From Alphaproteobacteria bacterium (lineage in GTDB: Bacteria > Pseudomonadota > Alphaproteobacteria > ATCC43930 > CGMCC-115725): a stretch of DNA of 35,643 nucleotides. Shown piece by piece: positions 8,113-15,407 of this stretch (its first letter is position 1; each line of letters starts with the position of its first letter). The stretch is taken from contig JAJPHB010000052.1 in assembly GCA_021325525.1 (NCBI GenBank), positions 1 to 35,643 of the forward strand, read 5' to 3'. The translations under genes were made by a program, and so were the position numbers. The notes below the pieces were generated by a model that was not told the origin of the DNA, did not search any database, and worked only from the letters and a program-made list of their open reading frames with translations.

Positions 8113-8681
8113 GCCGCAGTCGCCGCGCGCGTCGGTTGGCGGGCATCGCGCAGCACCGGCAGCGTCTTGCCGCCGATGGTCAGGCGCCGGCAGGCTTGGC
8201 CATGGCCGAGCGCGTATTTCAAGGTCGGATACATCCGCGCCGCCAGCATCGCGAAGGCCAGCGAGATCAGCCCGCGCTGGCCGAAGCGGCGCACGACCTG
8301 TTCGCGCAGCCCGTCGGCCTCGCCGCTGCGCCCCAGCGTTGCCTCCGTGAAGCGCACGGCGAGGGCCACCTCCTCGGGCATCGCCGCGAAATCGCGCATC
8401 ACGATGGCGCGCAGGAGGGCCGGATCGACGCCGCTCTGCTGCGCCATGTCGATCCCGAGCTGAGTGCACGGCCCGCAATCCTCCTCGATGACCGCGGCGA
8501 GGCCGGCAGCGGCATAGACGGCCGGCGGCACGTCCCTGCGATAACCGACGATCGCTTGCAGCTTGCCGAAGGCGAGCATGGCGCGCGGATCGACGTCGAT
8601 CAGCCGACGCAAATAGCTCGCGTCGTACTTCCAGGCGCGCTCGAAGGCGGCCACTTGCCGGCGCAAAAACCATCTCAGCAT
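8109..8681 (-). CDS. carboxymuconolactone decarboxylase / AhpD-like protein, ECF41 partner
   Basis: This 190-residue helical protein belongs to the CMD/AhpD-like family. It carries a CxxC pair, EEDCGPCTQLG (Cys69 and Cys72), preceded by acidic residues as in AhpD-type redox sites; the His that follows the CxxC in AhpD is not present (Gly at the equivalent spot). Family members range from true decarboxylases to peroxidase partners, so the reaction cannot be fixed here; a redox role is the better guess given the Cys pair. The start has a clear ribosome site (GAGGAGA). ECF41 sigma genes are typically linked to COE genes (carboxymuconolactone decarboxylase, oxidoreductase or epimerase), and this is the likely target of the downstream sigma factor. 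Confidence 0.88.
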   Translation of the reverse strand: MLRWFLRRQVAAFERAWKYDASYLRRLIDVDPRAMLAFGKLQAIVGYRRDVPPAVYAAAGLAAVIEEDCGPCTQLGIDMAQQSGVDPALLRAIVMRDFAAMPEEVALAVRFTEATLGRSGEADGLREQVVRRFGQRGLISLAFAMLAARMYPTLKYALGHGQACRRLTIGGKTLPVLRDARQPTRAATAA

Positions 8682-8718
8682 GGATGTTCTCCTCGTATTA
8701 GCGGATCACCGCCTTAAA

Positions 8719-8745
8719 GACGAAGAAGACCTCCCGCCTGTGACA
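8719..8745 (-). promoter_or_regulatory. ECF41-type promoter (TGTCACA-N16-CGTC)
   Basis: On the minus strand TGTCACA occupies 8745-8739 and CGTC occupies 8722-8719, separated by exactly 16 bases. This equals the published ECF41 target promoter consensus. The -10 element ends 37 bp before the ATG of the decarboxylase-like gene, leaving a short leader containing GAGGAGA. The promoter therefore drives the two-gene unit that encodes its own sigma factor. Confidence 0.85.
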
Positions 8746-8927
8746 TGAGTGCCGGCGCTGCGTCGCGAGTTTCGATACTCTCGTTGGTGAGCGGCGAGCG
8801 CATCGCCCGCCGGCCTCGGCGGCTCGTCGTGACGAGAAGCGCCTGACGGGCGATGCCTCGTTTCCCGCGCGCGGCGATCGCGTGTTGGCCGACTGCGCCT
8901 CCCGCCGTGCCGTGGTCCGGGCGCAGC

Positions 8928-9341
8928 TCAGCGCTGCGCCTCTTCGCAGTTGATCATCCACGGCGTGCCGAATCGGTCAACCAGCATGCCGAAGCGCTTC
9001 GCCCAGAAGGTCTTCTGGATCGGCATGGTGATCGTCGCGCCGTCGGCAAGCGCGTTGAACACGCGATCGGCCTCTTCCGGCGCCTCGATGTTGAGCGTGA
9101 CCTGCGTGCCTTTCGGTGCCTCGTAGTGCTCCGGCGGCGTGTCGCTGCCCATCAGCACCTGATCGCCGATGACGAGGCGGATATGGGCGATCTTTTCCCG
9201 CTGCATCGGCGCGCATTGCTCGGCCATCGGCATCTCGCCAAAAGTGATCTTGGCGACGATGCGGCCGCCGAAGCATTTCTCATAAAATTTGAAGGCGGCC
9301 TCGCATTGCCCGTTGAAGGAGAGATAGGGATTGATCTTCAT
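8928..9341 (-). CDS. VOC-superfamily protein, PhnB-like
   Basis: This 137-residue protein is of the PhnB-like glyoxalase/bleomycin-resistance/dioxygenase (VOC) fold. It starts MKINPYLSFNGQCEAAFKFY, with the family-typical FGG turn, and ends DRFGTPWMINCEE, the usual D-(R/P)-F-G-x-x-W motif. It is a small cytoplasmic protein, probably a metal-binding dimer; the reaction in this subfamily is mostly unknown. The gene is separated from the ECF41 unit by about 245 bp and has no obvious operon partner, although PhnB-like proteins often sit near ECF sigma factors, so a functional link is possible. Confidence 0.92.
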   Translation of the reverse strand: MKINPYLSFNGQCEAAFKFYEKCFGGRIVAKITFGEMPMAEQCAPMQREKIAHIRLVIGDQVLMGSDTPPEHYEAPKGTQVTLNIEAPEEADRVFNALADGATITMPIQKTFWAKRFGMLVDRFGTPWMINCEEAQR

Positions 9342-9509
9342 GTCATGCTCCGTTGCATGGGGTTACGACCCAAGGACGTGCGGGCGTGGCCGAGGCCGAC
9401 AAGGAGACCAGATTTTCTCGGCGGTGTCCGCTCCTTCCTGCATCGGCCGTCGATTCGTCAGCCCGGTCGAGAGGCATTCGGGCGCGACGCTGCGTTCGCA
9501 GGGCAGGAT

Positions 9510-10061
9510 ATGTCCGCCATGACGCCCCCGCCGCCGCTCGGATCCCGGCTTCGCCGAACGGCCTCTCGCCTGAAGGAAGCCCTCGCGCCGCGCCGTGCGG
9601 CGCGCTCCTACGTTCTTCCGCCTCTGACCCTCGTCGCGGCGATGGCGGCGCTTATCGCCGGCCTCAGCCTCCCCATCATGCATGTCCGCTGGCTCGGCAT
9701 CTTCGATCACAAAATCTCGCTCCTCGGCGGCATCGCCGCGCTGTACGATGACGGCGAGGTCGTCCTGGCGGCGATCCTCTTCGCCTTCTCGGTCGCGTTC
9801 CCGCTCGCCAAGATCGCGCTGCTGCTCGCCTTCTGGGCGGCGCGGCGGGCGGGTCGGCGGCCGGCGGCCTGGCTGCCCGCGCTGCTCCAGGCGATCGCGC
9901 GCTGGTCGATGCTCGACGTCTTCGTGCTCGCCCTCGCCATCTTCGCGATCAAGGCGCAGCCGCTCGCCGACGCGCAAAGCGCGGGCGCCATCCTCCCCTT
10001 CGTCGCCGCCATCCTGCTCACCTCCTATGGCGCGCGCCTCGTCGAACGCGCCGGTGCCTGA
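9510..10061 (+). CDS. paraquat-inducible protein A (PqiA-domain) membrane protein
   Basis: This 183-residue protein has about four hydrophobic segments (near residues 42-60, 75-105, 125-150 and 155-178) and belongs to the PqiA family (PF04403). The first helix ends in the family-like LSLPIMHVRWLGIF, and the conserved ARWSMLDVFVLAL segment begins near residue 131. PqiA proteins are inner-membrane components that often accompany MCE-domain lipid-transport proteins; no MCE gene is adjacent here. The cysteine pairs of classical full-length PqiA are absent and the protein is about half its length, consistent with a single-domain PqiA. ATG at 9510 has AGGGCAGG close by; 9519 is an alternative start. 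Confidence 0.85.
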   Translation: MSAMTPPPPLGSRLRRTASRLKEALAPRRAARSYVLPPLTLVAAMAALIAGLSLPIMHVRWLGIFDHKISLLGGIAALYDDGEVVLAAILFAFSVAFPLAKIALLLAFWAARRAGRRPAAWLPALLQAIARWSMLDVFVLALAIFAIKAQPLADAQSAGAILPFVAAILLTSYGARLVERAGA

Positions 10062-10133
10062 GCGCCGCAGCGCGGAACCAAGCCGGGGGGCTTCCTGTTC
10101 TAGCCGTGGTTCTCCCCCGAGTTTCGAGGCGCC

Positions 10134-10520
10134 ATGTCGAGCGAAAGCCTGCATGCTCCCCGCGAGAGGCTGTCCAAGGAAACGCTCGCCCTGCACCACG
10201 CGATCGTCTCCCTGATGGAGGAGCTCGACGCCGTCGACTGGTACCGCCAGCGCGCCGACGATGCCGAGGACGAGGCGCTGCGCGACATCCTCCTCCACAA
10301 CATGCGCGAGGAGATGGAGCACGCCTCGATGGTGCTCGAATGGATCCGCCGCAACAACGCGGATTTCGCCGGTCACCTCAAGACATACCTCTTCAGCGAG
10401 GGACCGATCCTCGCCGTCGAGAAGGCGGCGACCCGCAGCGAGGTCGAAGGACGGCCAAGCTTCACCGGACCGGCAAGGCCGCATGAAGGGTTCACCGTCG
10501 GCCCGCTGAAGCGAGACTGA
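10134..10520 (+). CDS. encapsulated ferritin-like protein (EncFtn), encapsulin cargo
   Basis: This 128-residue two-helix protein belongs to the encapsulated ferritin family: an iron oxidase that works as an annular oligomer inside an encapsulin shell. Compared with Rhodospirillum rubrum EncFtn, ferroxidase ligands are visible as Glu30 in MEELDAVDWY, Glu60 and His63 in REEMEHA; Trp36 matches the conserved Trp. The entry-site residue equivalent to Glu34 is Asp32. After the second helix and TYLFSEGPILAVE comes a flexible Pro/Gly-rich tail ending in FTVGPLKRD, which fits the encapsulin cargo-loading peptide (hydrophobic-x-V-G-x-L-(K/R)). The shell gene begins 2 bp after the stop, so shell and cargo are made together. 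No clear ferroxidase start alternative is needed. Confidence 0.95.
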   Translation: MSSESLHAPRERLSKETLALHHAIVSLMEELDAVDWYRQRADDAEDEALRDILLHNMREEMEHASMVLEWIRRNNADFAGHLKTYLFSEGPILAVEKAATRSEVEGRPSFTGPARPHEGFTVGPLKRD

Positions 10521-10522
10521 GC

Positions 10523-11380
10523 ATGGACTATCTCAACCGCGGCCAGGCTCCGTTCAGCGCCGAGATCTGGCAGGAGATCGACAATGCCGCCGTCGAGGCG
10601 GCGCGGCAGCGCCTCACCGGCCGCCGCTTTCTCGACATCGAGGGGCCCTTCGGCGCCGGGCTCACGACGATCGAGGTCGGCAACGACGATTTCTGCCGCC
10701 AGCCCGGACCCGACGAGGCCGGCGCCATACTCGGCCGCGGCATCTCGGTGCCGATGCTCCGCCGCAGCTTTCGCCTCAGCATCCGCCGCCTCGCGGCGCA
10801 TCTCGAAAACGGCCAGCCGCTCGATTTCGCTCCGGTCGAGGACGCCGCCGAAGCGGTCGCCGATCGCGAGGAGGAGTTCGTCTATCGCGGCCAGCCCGAT
10901 TTCGGCGTTCCCGGCCTGTTGACGAGCGAGGGACGCCAGCACCTCGCGGGCGGCGATTGGAGCGCCATCGACCGCGCCCTCGAAGACGTGCTCGCGGCGG
11001 TGACTCGGCTCGACGAGGCGGGATTCCGCGGTCCCTACGCGCTGGCGCTGTCGCCGCCGCTCTACAACGGCCTCTTCCGCCTCTATCCCGGGACCGACAC
11101 GCTGCAGCTCGAACATCTGCGCCGCCTCTGCACCAAGGGCATCTACAAGGCGCCGATCGAGGGCGGCGTCCTCGTTGACCCGCGGGTCGGCGTCCTCATC
11201 ATCGGGCAGGATCTGCAGGCGGGCTTCGCGGCGCAGGACGGCGTCCACTACCAGCTCTATCTGACCGAGAGCCTCATTCTGCGCATCGACGAGCCGCGCG
11301 CCATTTGCACCATCGCGGCAGCGGCCGCCGGGAGCAAAGCGGAGGGATCGGCATCGGGAAGGGCACGGACCGCACGCTGA
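10523..11380 (+). CDS. family 1 encapsulin shell protein
   Basis: This 285-residue protein is a family 1 encapsulin (linocin/CFP29 type, HK97 fold) that self-assembles into an icosahedral protein nanocompartment. It opens with MDYLNRGQAPFSAEIWQEID, the family N-terminal helix that binds cargo peptide on the inside. Further signatures are ARQRLTGRRFLDIEGPFGAG, VPMLRRSFRLSIRRL, a GPYALALSPPLYNGLFR segment and the C-terminal YLTESLILRIDEPRAICTI. About 20 residues of Ala/Gly/Ser/Arg tail follow the usual end; the C-terminus of family 1 shells points outward, so this tail would sit on the surface. With EncFtn as cargo, the compartment should store iron and protect against iron-driven oxidation. 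Confidence 0.95.
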   Translation: MDYLNRGQAPFSAEIWQEIDNAAVEAARQRLTGRRFLDIEGPFGAGLTTIEVGNDDFCRQPGPDEAGAILGRGISVPMLRRSFRLSIRRLAAHLENGQPLDFAPVEDAAEAVADREEEFVYRGQPDFGVPGLLTSEGRQHLAGGDWSAIDRALEDVLAAVTRLDEAGFRGPYALALSPPLYNGLFRLYPGTDTLQLEHLRRLCTKGIYKAPIEGGVLVDPRVGVLIIGQDLQAGFAAQDGVHYQLYLTESLILRIDEPRAICTIAAAAAGSKAEGSASGRARTAR

Positions 11381-11390
11381 GGCGGAGGAG

Positions 11391-11714
11391 TTACCGACCG
11401 CGATAGGTCATACCGGTGATGGCGAGCACCGGCGCCTGGTCGAGCTTCGCGTCGTAGAGCCCGTTGAGGAGGTGGACGGCGCCGGGCGCCGCCGTCGCGA
11501 AGCAGACGCCGAGGCGGCCGGTGAACTTCGCATAGGCGCAGGCGGCGAGCGCCGCCGCTTCCTCATGCCGCGTGTGGATGTAGCGGATGCGGTCCTTGGC
11601 CTTGCGCAGGGCTTCCATGAAGCCGTTGATGCCGTCGCCCGGCAGGCCGAAAACCGTATCGACACCCCAATCTTCGAGCGCCGCGACGACGCGGTCGCAC
11701 ACCGTCTCAGCCAT
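11391..11714 (-). pseudogene. N-terminal fragment of a thiamine-diphosphate enzyme (pyruvate oxidase / acetolactate synthase-like)
   Basis: This 107-residue frame encodes only the start of the N-terminal pyrimidine-binding domain of a ThDP-dependent enzyme: VVAALEDWGVDTVFGLPGDG, HTRHEEAAALAACAYAKFTG (including the catalytic Glu), and GVCFATAAPGAVHLLNGLYD, ending VLAITGMTYRGR and stop. Full enzymes are about 550-600 residues; the central and PP-binding domains are absent. The similarity ends right after ITGMTY, where family members normally continue toward a Q-x-V-D stretch. The start and upstream purine-rich region look intact, so a short product might still be made, but no catalysis is expected. 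The gene lies tail to tail with the encapsulin gene. Confidence 0.85.
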
Positions 11715-11891
11715 CTTGCCCGTCCGATCCCTGCTGCTGCCTTGTTCCTGTGAATGGTTACGTGCCGGATCTCGACCGGGTTCCGTGGCGCTAGGGCGGC
11801 CGCGCCGACCGGTGGCCGAAACGGCGGAGATGACGCGCGCACGTTCTGTGCTTTAATTGCGTGGCGAGGGACTTCGCAGCGGAGAGTCGCG

Positions 11892-12278
11892 ATGACCGTT
11901 CAGGGAATGGAGCATTTCACCGTGCTGGCCGAGGATCTCGAGGCGACGCGCGCCTTCTATGGCGAGCTCCTCGGCCTCGAAGAAGGCTACCGGCCGCCGC
12001 TCGGCTTTCCCGGCGCCTGGCTCTATGCGGGCGGCCGCGCCGTGCTGCACATCATCGCCGGGCGCGGCCTGCCGGAGAGCCGCGCCGGCGTCCTCGACCA
12101 CATGGCCTTCGCCGCGAGCGATCTCGCCGGCACACTGGCGAAGCTCGAAAGGCGCGGCCTCGACTACACGCTCCGCCGCCAGGCCGAGACGCGCGTCTGG
12201 CAGCTCTTCTTCCATGATCCCAATGGCGCCAAGGTCGAGCTCGACTTCGCGCCGGAGGAGGAGGCGCCGGGCCGCTGA
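11892..12278 (+). CDS. VOC-family protein (glyoxalase / extradiol dioxygenase-like)
   Basis: This 128-residue single-gene VOC-fold protein has two beta-alpha-beta-beta-beta modules. The first reads MEHFTVLAEDLEATRAFYGE and LLGLEEGYRP, and the second LDHMAFAASDLAGTLAKLER, ending FFHDPNGAKVELDF, the standard D-P-(N/D)-G-x-x-(I/V)-E-L motif. His8, His51 and Glu in VELDF are plausible metal ligands, but substrate is unknown. A GGAGA ribosome site is six bases before the ATG. It is not obviously linked to neighbours: the truncated ThDP gene is divergent and the propeller gene follows after about 107 bp. Confidence 0.92.
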   Translation: MTVQGMEHFTVLAEDLEATRAFYGELLGLEEGYRPPLGFPGAWLYAGGRAVLHIIAGRGLPESRAGVLDHMAFAASDLAGTLAKLERRGLDYTLRRQAETRVWQLFFHDPNGAKVELDFAPEEEAPGR

Positions 12279-12344
12279 GCCGCGCGGCGGCTTTGCCGCA
12301 TCGCGGCGCGCCCTAGATCAATGAGCGTCCGGCGCCTCGCGCGC

Positions 12345-12366
12345 CGGGTGAGAAGCGGGTGAGAAG
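12345..12366 (+). repeat. perfect 11-bp tandem duplication in a leader
   Basis: The unit CGGGTGAGAAG occurs twice in direct succession, 20 bp upstream of the start codon of the beta-propeller gene, just before its GGAGGAGGGA ribosome site. It probably arose by slippage; a regulatory effect is not evident. Confidence 0.7.
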
Positions 12367-12385
12367 AAGAGTGGAGGAGGGACGC

Positions 12386-13378
12386 ATGAGAAAGTTTGGG
12401 TGTGCGGCGCTCGCGGCCGTCGCAAGCGTCGCGTTCTGCGCCTCGGCCGCAGCGCAGAGCGGCTACAAGCTGGTGAAGACGATCGATCTGCCCGGCGACA
12501 AGGGCGGGCACGGCGATTGGACCACCTTCGACCCCGGAACGAACACGGTCTGGATCTCGCAATCGCCCGATCACAACGTCGTCGTGATCGACGCCGTCGC
12601 GATGACGGTGAAGGGCGTCATTCCCGGGATCGAGGAGGGCAACGGCATCGCGCTGACGCCGCGCTACGGCTTCCTCGCCGACGCCAAGGGCGGGGTGGTG
12701 GTCGTCGTCGACAAGAAGAGCTTGAAGAAGGTCGCGACCTTGCACCCCCAAGGCAAGGAGCCCGACAGCGTCAACTACCTGGCGAAAGAAGACGAGATCT
12801 TCGTCAACGCCGAGAGCGACGATATCACAATCTTCAAGGCGAAACCGCCCTTCGCCGAGGTCACGCATTTCCGCCTGCCGCCCGATCCGCCGAAGGACGG
12901 GCTCGATGTCGCGCTCTACGTCCCGGCGAAGAACCGCCTCTACCAGCCGATCGACAATGTCGTCGACGTGATTGATCCCGCGCATTGGAAGGTGACCGCC
13001 AGCTGGAAGCCGGGCTTCGAGGGCTCGGCGAAGCCGATCGTCTATGACGGCAAGACGGGCCATTTCATCCTCGGCACGACCGCCAAGAAGATGCTCGTCC
13101 TCGATGGGAGGAGCGGCAAGGTGCTGGCCGAGATTCCGGTGCAGGGCGCGGTCGACGAGACTGTGCTCGACGAGAAGGCGCGCCGCGCCTTCGTCGGCGA
13201 CAAGGCCGGGGTGGTGGAGGTCATCGATCTCGACCACGACAAGATCGTCGACACGATCGCGTCCGAGAAGAACGTCCACACCCTTGCGGTCGACCCCAAG
13301 ACGCACGCCGTCTTCGTCTACCGCAACGAGAGCAACAAGGTGGATGTCTTCGTGCCGCAGAAGATGGCGGCGAAGTAG
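12386..13378 (+). CDS. secreted YncE-like beta-propeller protein
   Basis: This 330-residue protein begins with a clear signal peptide (MRKFGCAALAAVASVAFCAS, then AAAQS as cleavage region), so the mature part should be periplasmic. The rest is a chain of beta-propeller blades of the YVTN/YncE type, with repeated V-x-V-I-D-x-x-(T/K) strands: HNVVVIDAVAMTVKGVI, GGVVVVVDKKSLKKVAT, DNVVDVIDPAHWKV, KKMLVLDGRSGKVLAEI, GVVEVIDLDHDKIV and SNKVDVFVPQ. ATG at 12386 has an excellent GGAGGAGGGA site, preferred over an upstream ATG nine codons earlier. Family members bind ligands or partner proteins, and no enzyme active site can be pointed to. The gene stands alone. Confidence 0.88.
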   Translation: MRKFGCAALAAVASVAFCASAAAQSGYKLVKTIDLPGDKGGHGDWTTFDPGTNTVWISQSPDHNVVVIDAVAMTVKGVIPGIEEGNGIALTPRYGFLADAKGGVVVVVDKKSLKKVATLHPQGKEPDSVNYLAKEDEIFVNAESDDITIFKAKPPFAEVTHFRLPPDPPKDGLDVALYVPAKNRLYQPIDNVVDVIDPAHWKVTASWKPGFEGSAKPIVYDGKTGHFILGTTAKKMLVLDGRSGKVLAEIPVQGAVDETVLDEKARRAFVGDKAGVVEVIDLDHDKIVDTIASEKNVHTLAVDPKTHAVFVYRNESNKVDVFVPQKMAAK

Positions 13379-13415
13379 GGCGATCGATCTGACACTTCGA
13401 CCGGATCGATGCCGT

Positions 13416-13528
13416 GCGTCCTTCAAGACGCCCGCTGCGCGGGCTCCTCAAGATGAGGTAAGTCGTTTCTGCCATTCGCATTTTTCCTCATCCTGAGGAG
13501 CCGCCGAAGGCGGCGTCACGAAGGACGC
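13416..13528. repeat. long imperfect inverted repeat with a hairpin in each arm
   Basis: The left arm (13416-13458) starts GCGTCCTTCAAGACGCC and ends CTCCTCAAGATGAGG; the right arm (13486-13528) is its near complement, starting CCTCATCCTGAGGAG and ending CACGAAGGACGC. Each arm carries an internal GC hairpin (CCCGC-TGC-GCGGG type on the left; GCCGCC-GAA-GGCGGC on the right). The arms flank a 27-bp spacer that is AT-richer and includes a T run. It lies in the 276-bp gap between the propeller gene and ettA and belongs to a style of dispersed intergenic repeat common in Hyphomicrobiales. Confidence 0.8.
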
Positions 13529-13654
13529 AAACCGCCCGCCGCAAACTTCCGTCGAAGAGGATGGCGTGAGGACGGCGGCTGCGCGATTGCGCGCGGCGGC
13601 GCCTTTGCGCTAGAACCCGCCTCCTTCCATCCAGATCGCGCCGCCGGAGCAGCC

Positions 13655-15337
13655 ATGGCCGCCTATCAGTACATCCATGTCATGAAGGGTCTCGGCAAGA
13701 CCTATCCGGGCGGCCGCGAGGTGCTGAAGGACATCTGGCTCTCCTTCCTGCCCGGCGCCAAGATCGGCGTGCTCGGCATCAACGGCGCCGGCAAATCGAC
13801 GCTGCTCCGCATCATGGCGGGGATCGACAAGGAGTTCGTCGGCGAGTCGTGGACGGCGGAGGGCGCCTCGGTCGGCTATCTCGCGCAGGAGCCGCAGCTC
13901 GATCCCGGCAAGAACGTCGCCGGCAACGTCATGGAAGGGCTGGCGGCGACGAAGGCGCTTCTCGACCGCTTCGAAGCGGTCTCGGCCCTGTTTGCCGAGG
14001 AGCTCTCGGATGATGAGATGAACGCGCTCATCGCCGAGCAGGGCGAGCTGCAGGAGAAGATCGACGCGGCGAATGGCTGGGAGCTCGAGCGCACCGTCGA
14101 GATCGCCATGGACGCGCTGCGCTGTCCGCCCGGGGATGCCGATGTGACGACGCTCTCGGGCGGCGAGCGGCGCCGCGTCGCGCTCTGCCGTCTGCTGCTG
14201 CAGCGTCCCGACCTCCTGCTCCTCGACGAGCCGACCAACCATCTCGACGCCGAAAGCGTCGCCTGGCTGCAGCGCTTCCTCAAGGATTACCCGGGCACCG
14301 TCGTCACCGTCACCCACGACCGCTATTTCCTCGACGAGGTCGCGGGCTGGATCCTCGAATTGGACCGCGGCAAGGGCATTCCCTACGAAGGCAATTACTC
14401 GGGCTGGCTCGAGCAGAAGCAGAAGCGCCTCGAACTCGAGGGCAAGCAGGAGGCGGCGCGCCAGCGCACCTTGCAGCGCGAATTGGAGTGGGTGCGGCAG
14501 AGCCCGCGCGCCCGCCAGGCGAAGTCGAAGGCCCGCGTCAGCGCCTATGAGGCGCTCGTCGCGCAGAGCCGCGAGAAGGCGCCGGAGAACGTCCAGATCG
14601 TGCTGCCGCCGGGGCCGCGTCTCGGCGATGTCGTCATCGAGGCGGAGCACCTCGCCAAGGGCTACGGCGATCGGCTCCTCATCGAGGATCTCGATTTCCG
14701 CCTGCCGCCCGGCGGCATCGTCGGCATCATCGGGCCGAACGGCGCCGGCAAGACGACGCTCTTCCGCATGATCACCGGCCAGGAAAAGCCCGATTCCGGC
14801 ACGATCCGCATCGGCGACACGGTGAAGCTCGGCTATGTCGACCAGTCGCGCGACGCGCTCCAGCCCAACAAGACCGTCTGGGAGGAGATCTCCAGCGGGC
14901 AGGACGAGATCGATCTCGGCCGCCGCAAGATGGCGAGCCGGGCCTATTGCGCGCTCTTCAACTTCCGCGGCGCGGACCAGCAGAAGAAGGTGGGGCAGCT
15001 CTCGGGCGGCGAGCGCAACCGCGTCCACATCGCCAAGATGCTGAAGACCGGCGCCAATGTGCTGCTGCTCGACGAGCCCACCAACGATCTCGACGTCGAT
15101 ACCCTGCGCGCCCTCGAGGACGGCCTCGTCGACTTTCCGGGCTGCGCCGTCGTCATCAGCCACGACCGCTGGTTCCTCGACCGCATCGCGACGCACATCC
15201 TCGCCTTCGAGGGCGACAGCCGCGCCGTGTGGTTCGAGGGCAACTACGCCGATTACGAAGCCGACCGCAAGCGCCGCCTCGGCGCCGAGGCCGACCAGCC
15301 GCATCGCATCAAGTACAAGCCGCTGACGCGGGGGTAG
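13655..15337 (+). CDS. ettA: energy-dependent translational throttle protein EttA (ABC-F ATPase)
   Basis: This 560-residue soluble ABC-F protein has two ABC ATPase domains and no membrane part. EttA binds the ribosomal E site and gates entry into elongation according to the ADP/ATP ratio (known for E. coli). It begins with the EttA-specific [20 protein letters not shown]. First domain: Walker [10 protein letters not shown] near residue 43, signature LSGGE near 167, Walker [13 protein letters not shown] near 188. The linker region (about 240-330) includes [20 protein letters not shown], the interdomain arm characteristic of this subfamily. Second domain: GPNGAGKTT near 360, LSGGERN near 449, [11 protein letters not shown] near 468. 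Length is standard. Confidence 0.97.
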   Translation: MAAYQYIHVMKGLGKTYPGGREVLKDIWLSFLPGAKIGVLGINGAGKSTLLRIMAGIDKEFVGESWTAEGASVGYLAQEPQLDPGKNVAGNVMEGLAATKALLDRFEAVSALFAEELSDDEMNALIAEQGELQEKIDAANGWELERTVEIAMDALRCPPGDADVTTLSGGERRRVALCRLLLQRPDLLLLDEPTNHLDAESVAWLQRFLKDYPGTVVTVTHDRYFLDEVAGWILELDRGKGIPYEGNYSGWLEQKQKRLELEGKQEAARQRTLQRELEWVRQSPRARQAKSKARVSAYEALVAQSREKAPENVQIVLPPGPRLGDVVIEAEHLAKGYGDRLLIEDLDFRLPPGGIVGIIGPNGAGKTTLFRMITGQEKPDSGTIRIGDTVKLGYVDQSRDALQPNKTVWEEISSGQDEIDLGRRKMASRAYCALFNFRGADQQKKVGQLSGGERNRVHIAKMLKTGANVLLLDEPTNDLDVDTLRALEDGLVDFPGCAVVISHDRWFLDRIATHILAFEGDSRAVWFEGNYADYEADRKRRLGAEADQPHRIKYKPLTRG

Positions 15338-15338
15338 A

Positions 15339-15406
15339 CGGCTTTCAGCTCTCAGCCGTCAGCTTTCAACCGTCAGCTTTGAGCTGACAGCTGACAGCAA
15401 CTGACA
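15339..15406. repeat. cluster of short CAGCTTTCA/CTGACAG repeats with a hairpin, between convergent genes
   Basis: The 70-bp space between the convergent ettA and mlaC genes is made almost entirely of short iterations of CAGCTTTCA-, CAGCT- and CTGACAG-like words in both orientations. Within it GTCAGCT-TTG-AGCTGAC (15372-15388) is a perfect 7-bp stem with a 3-base loop. It could serve as a two-way transcription end, but no U-tract follows. Confidence 0.6.
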
Positions 15407-15407
15407 G

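Noticed and set aside
8698-8961. An 87-codon minus-strand ORF upstream of the ECF41 unit
   Set aside because: It would overlap the exact ECF41 promoter and the end of the PhnB-like gene, and its Arg/Ser-rich translation matches nothing.
10523-11380. Encapsulin gene as part of a prophage (HK97-type capsid)
   Set aside because: No portal, terminase, protease or tail genes are near, and the neighbouring cargo with targeting peptide identifies an encapsulin.
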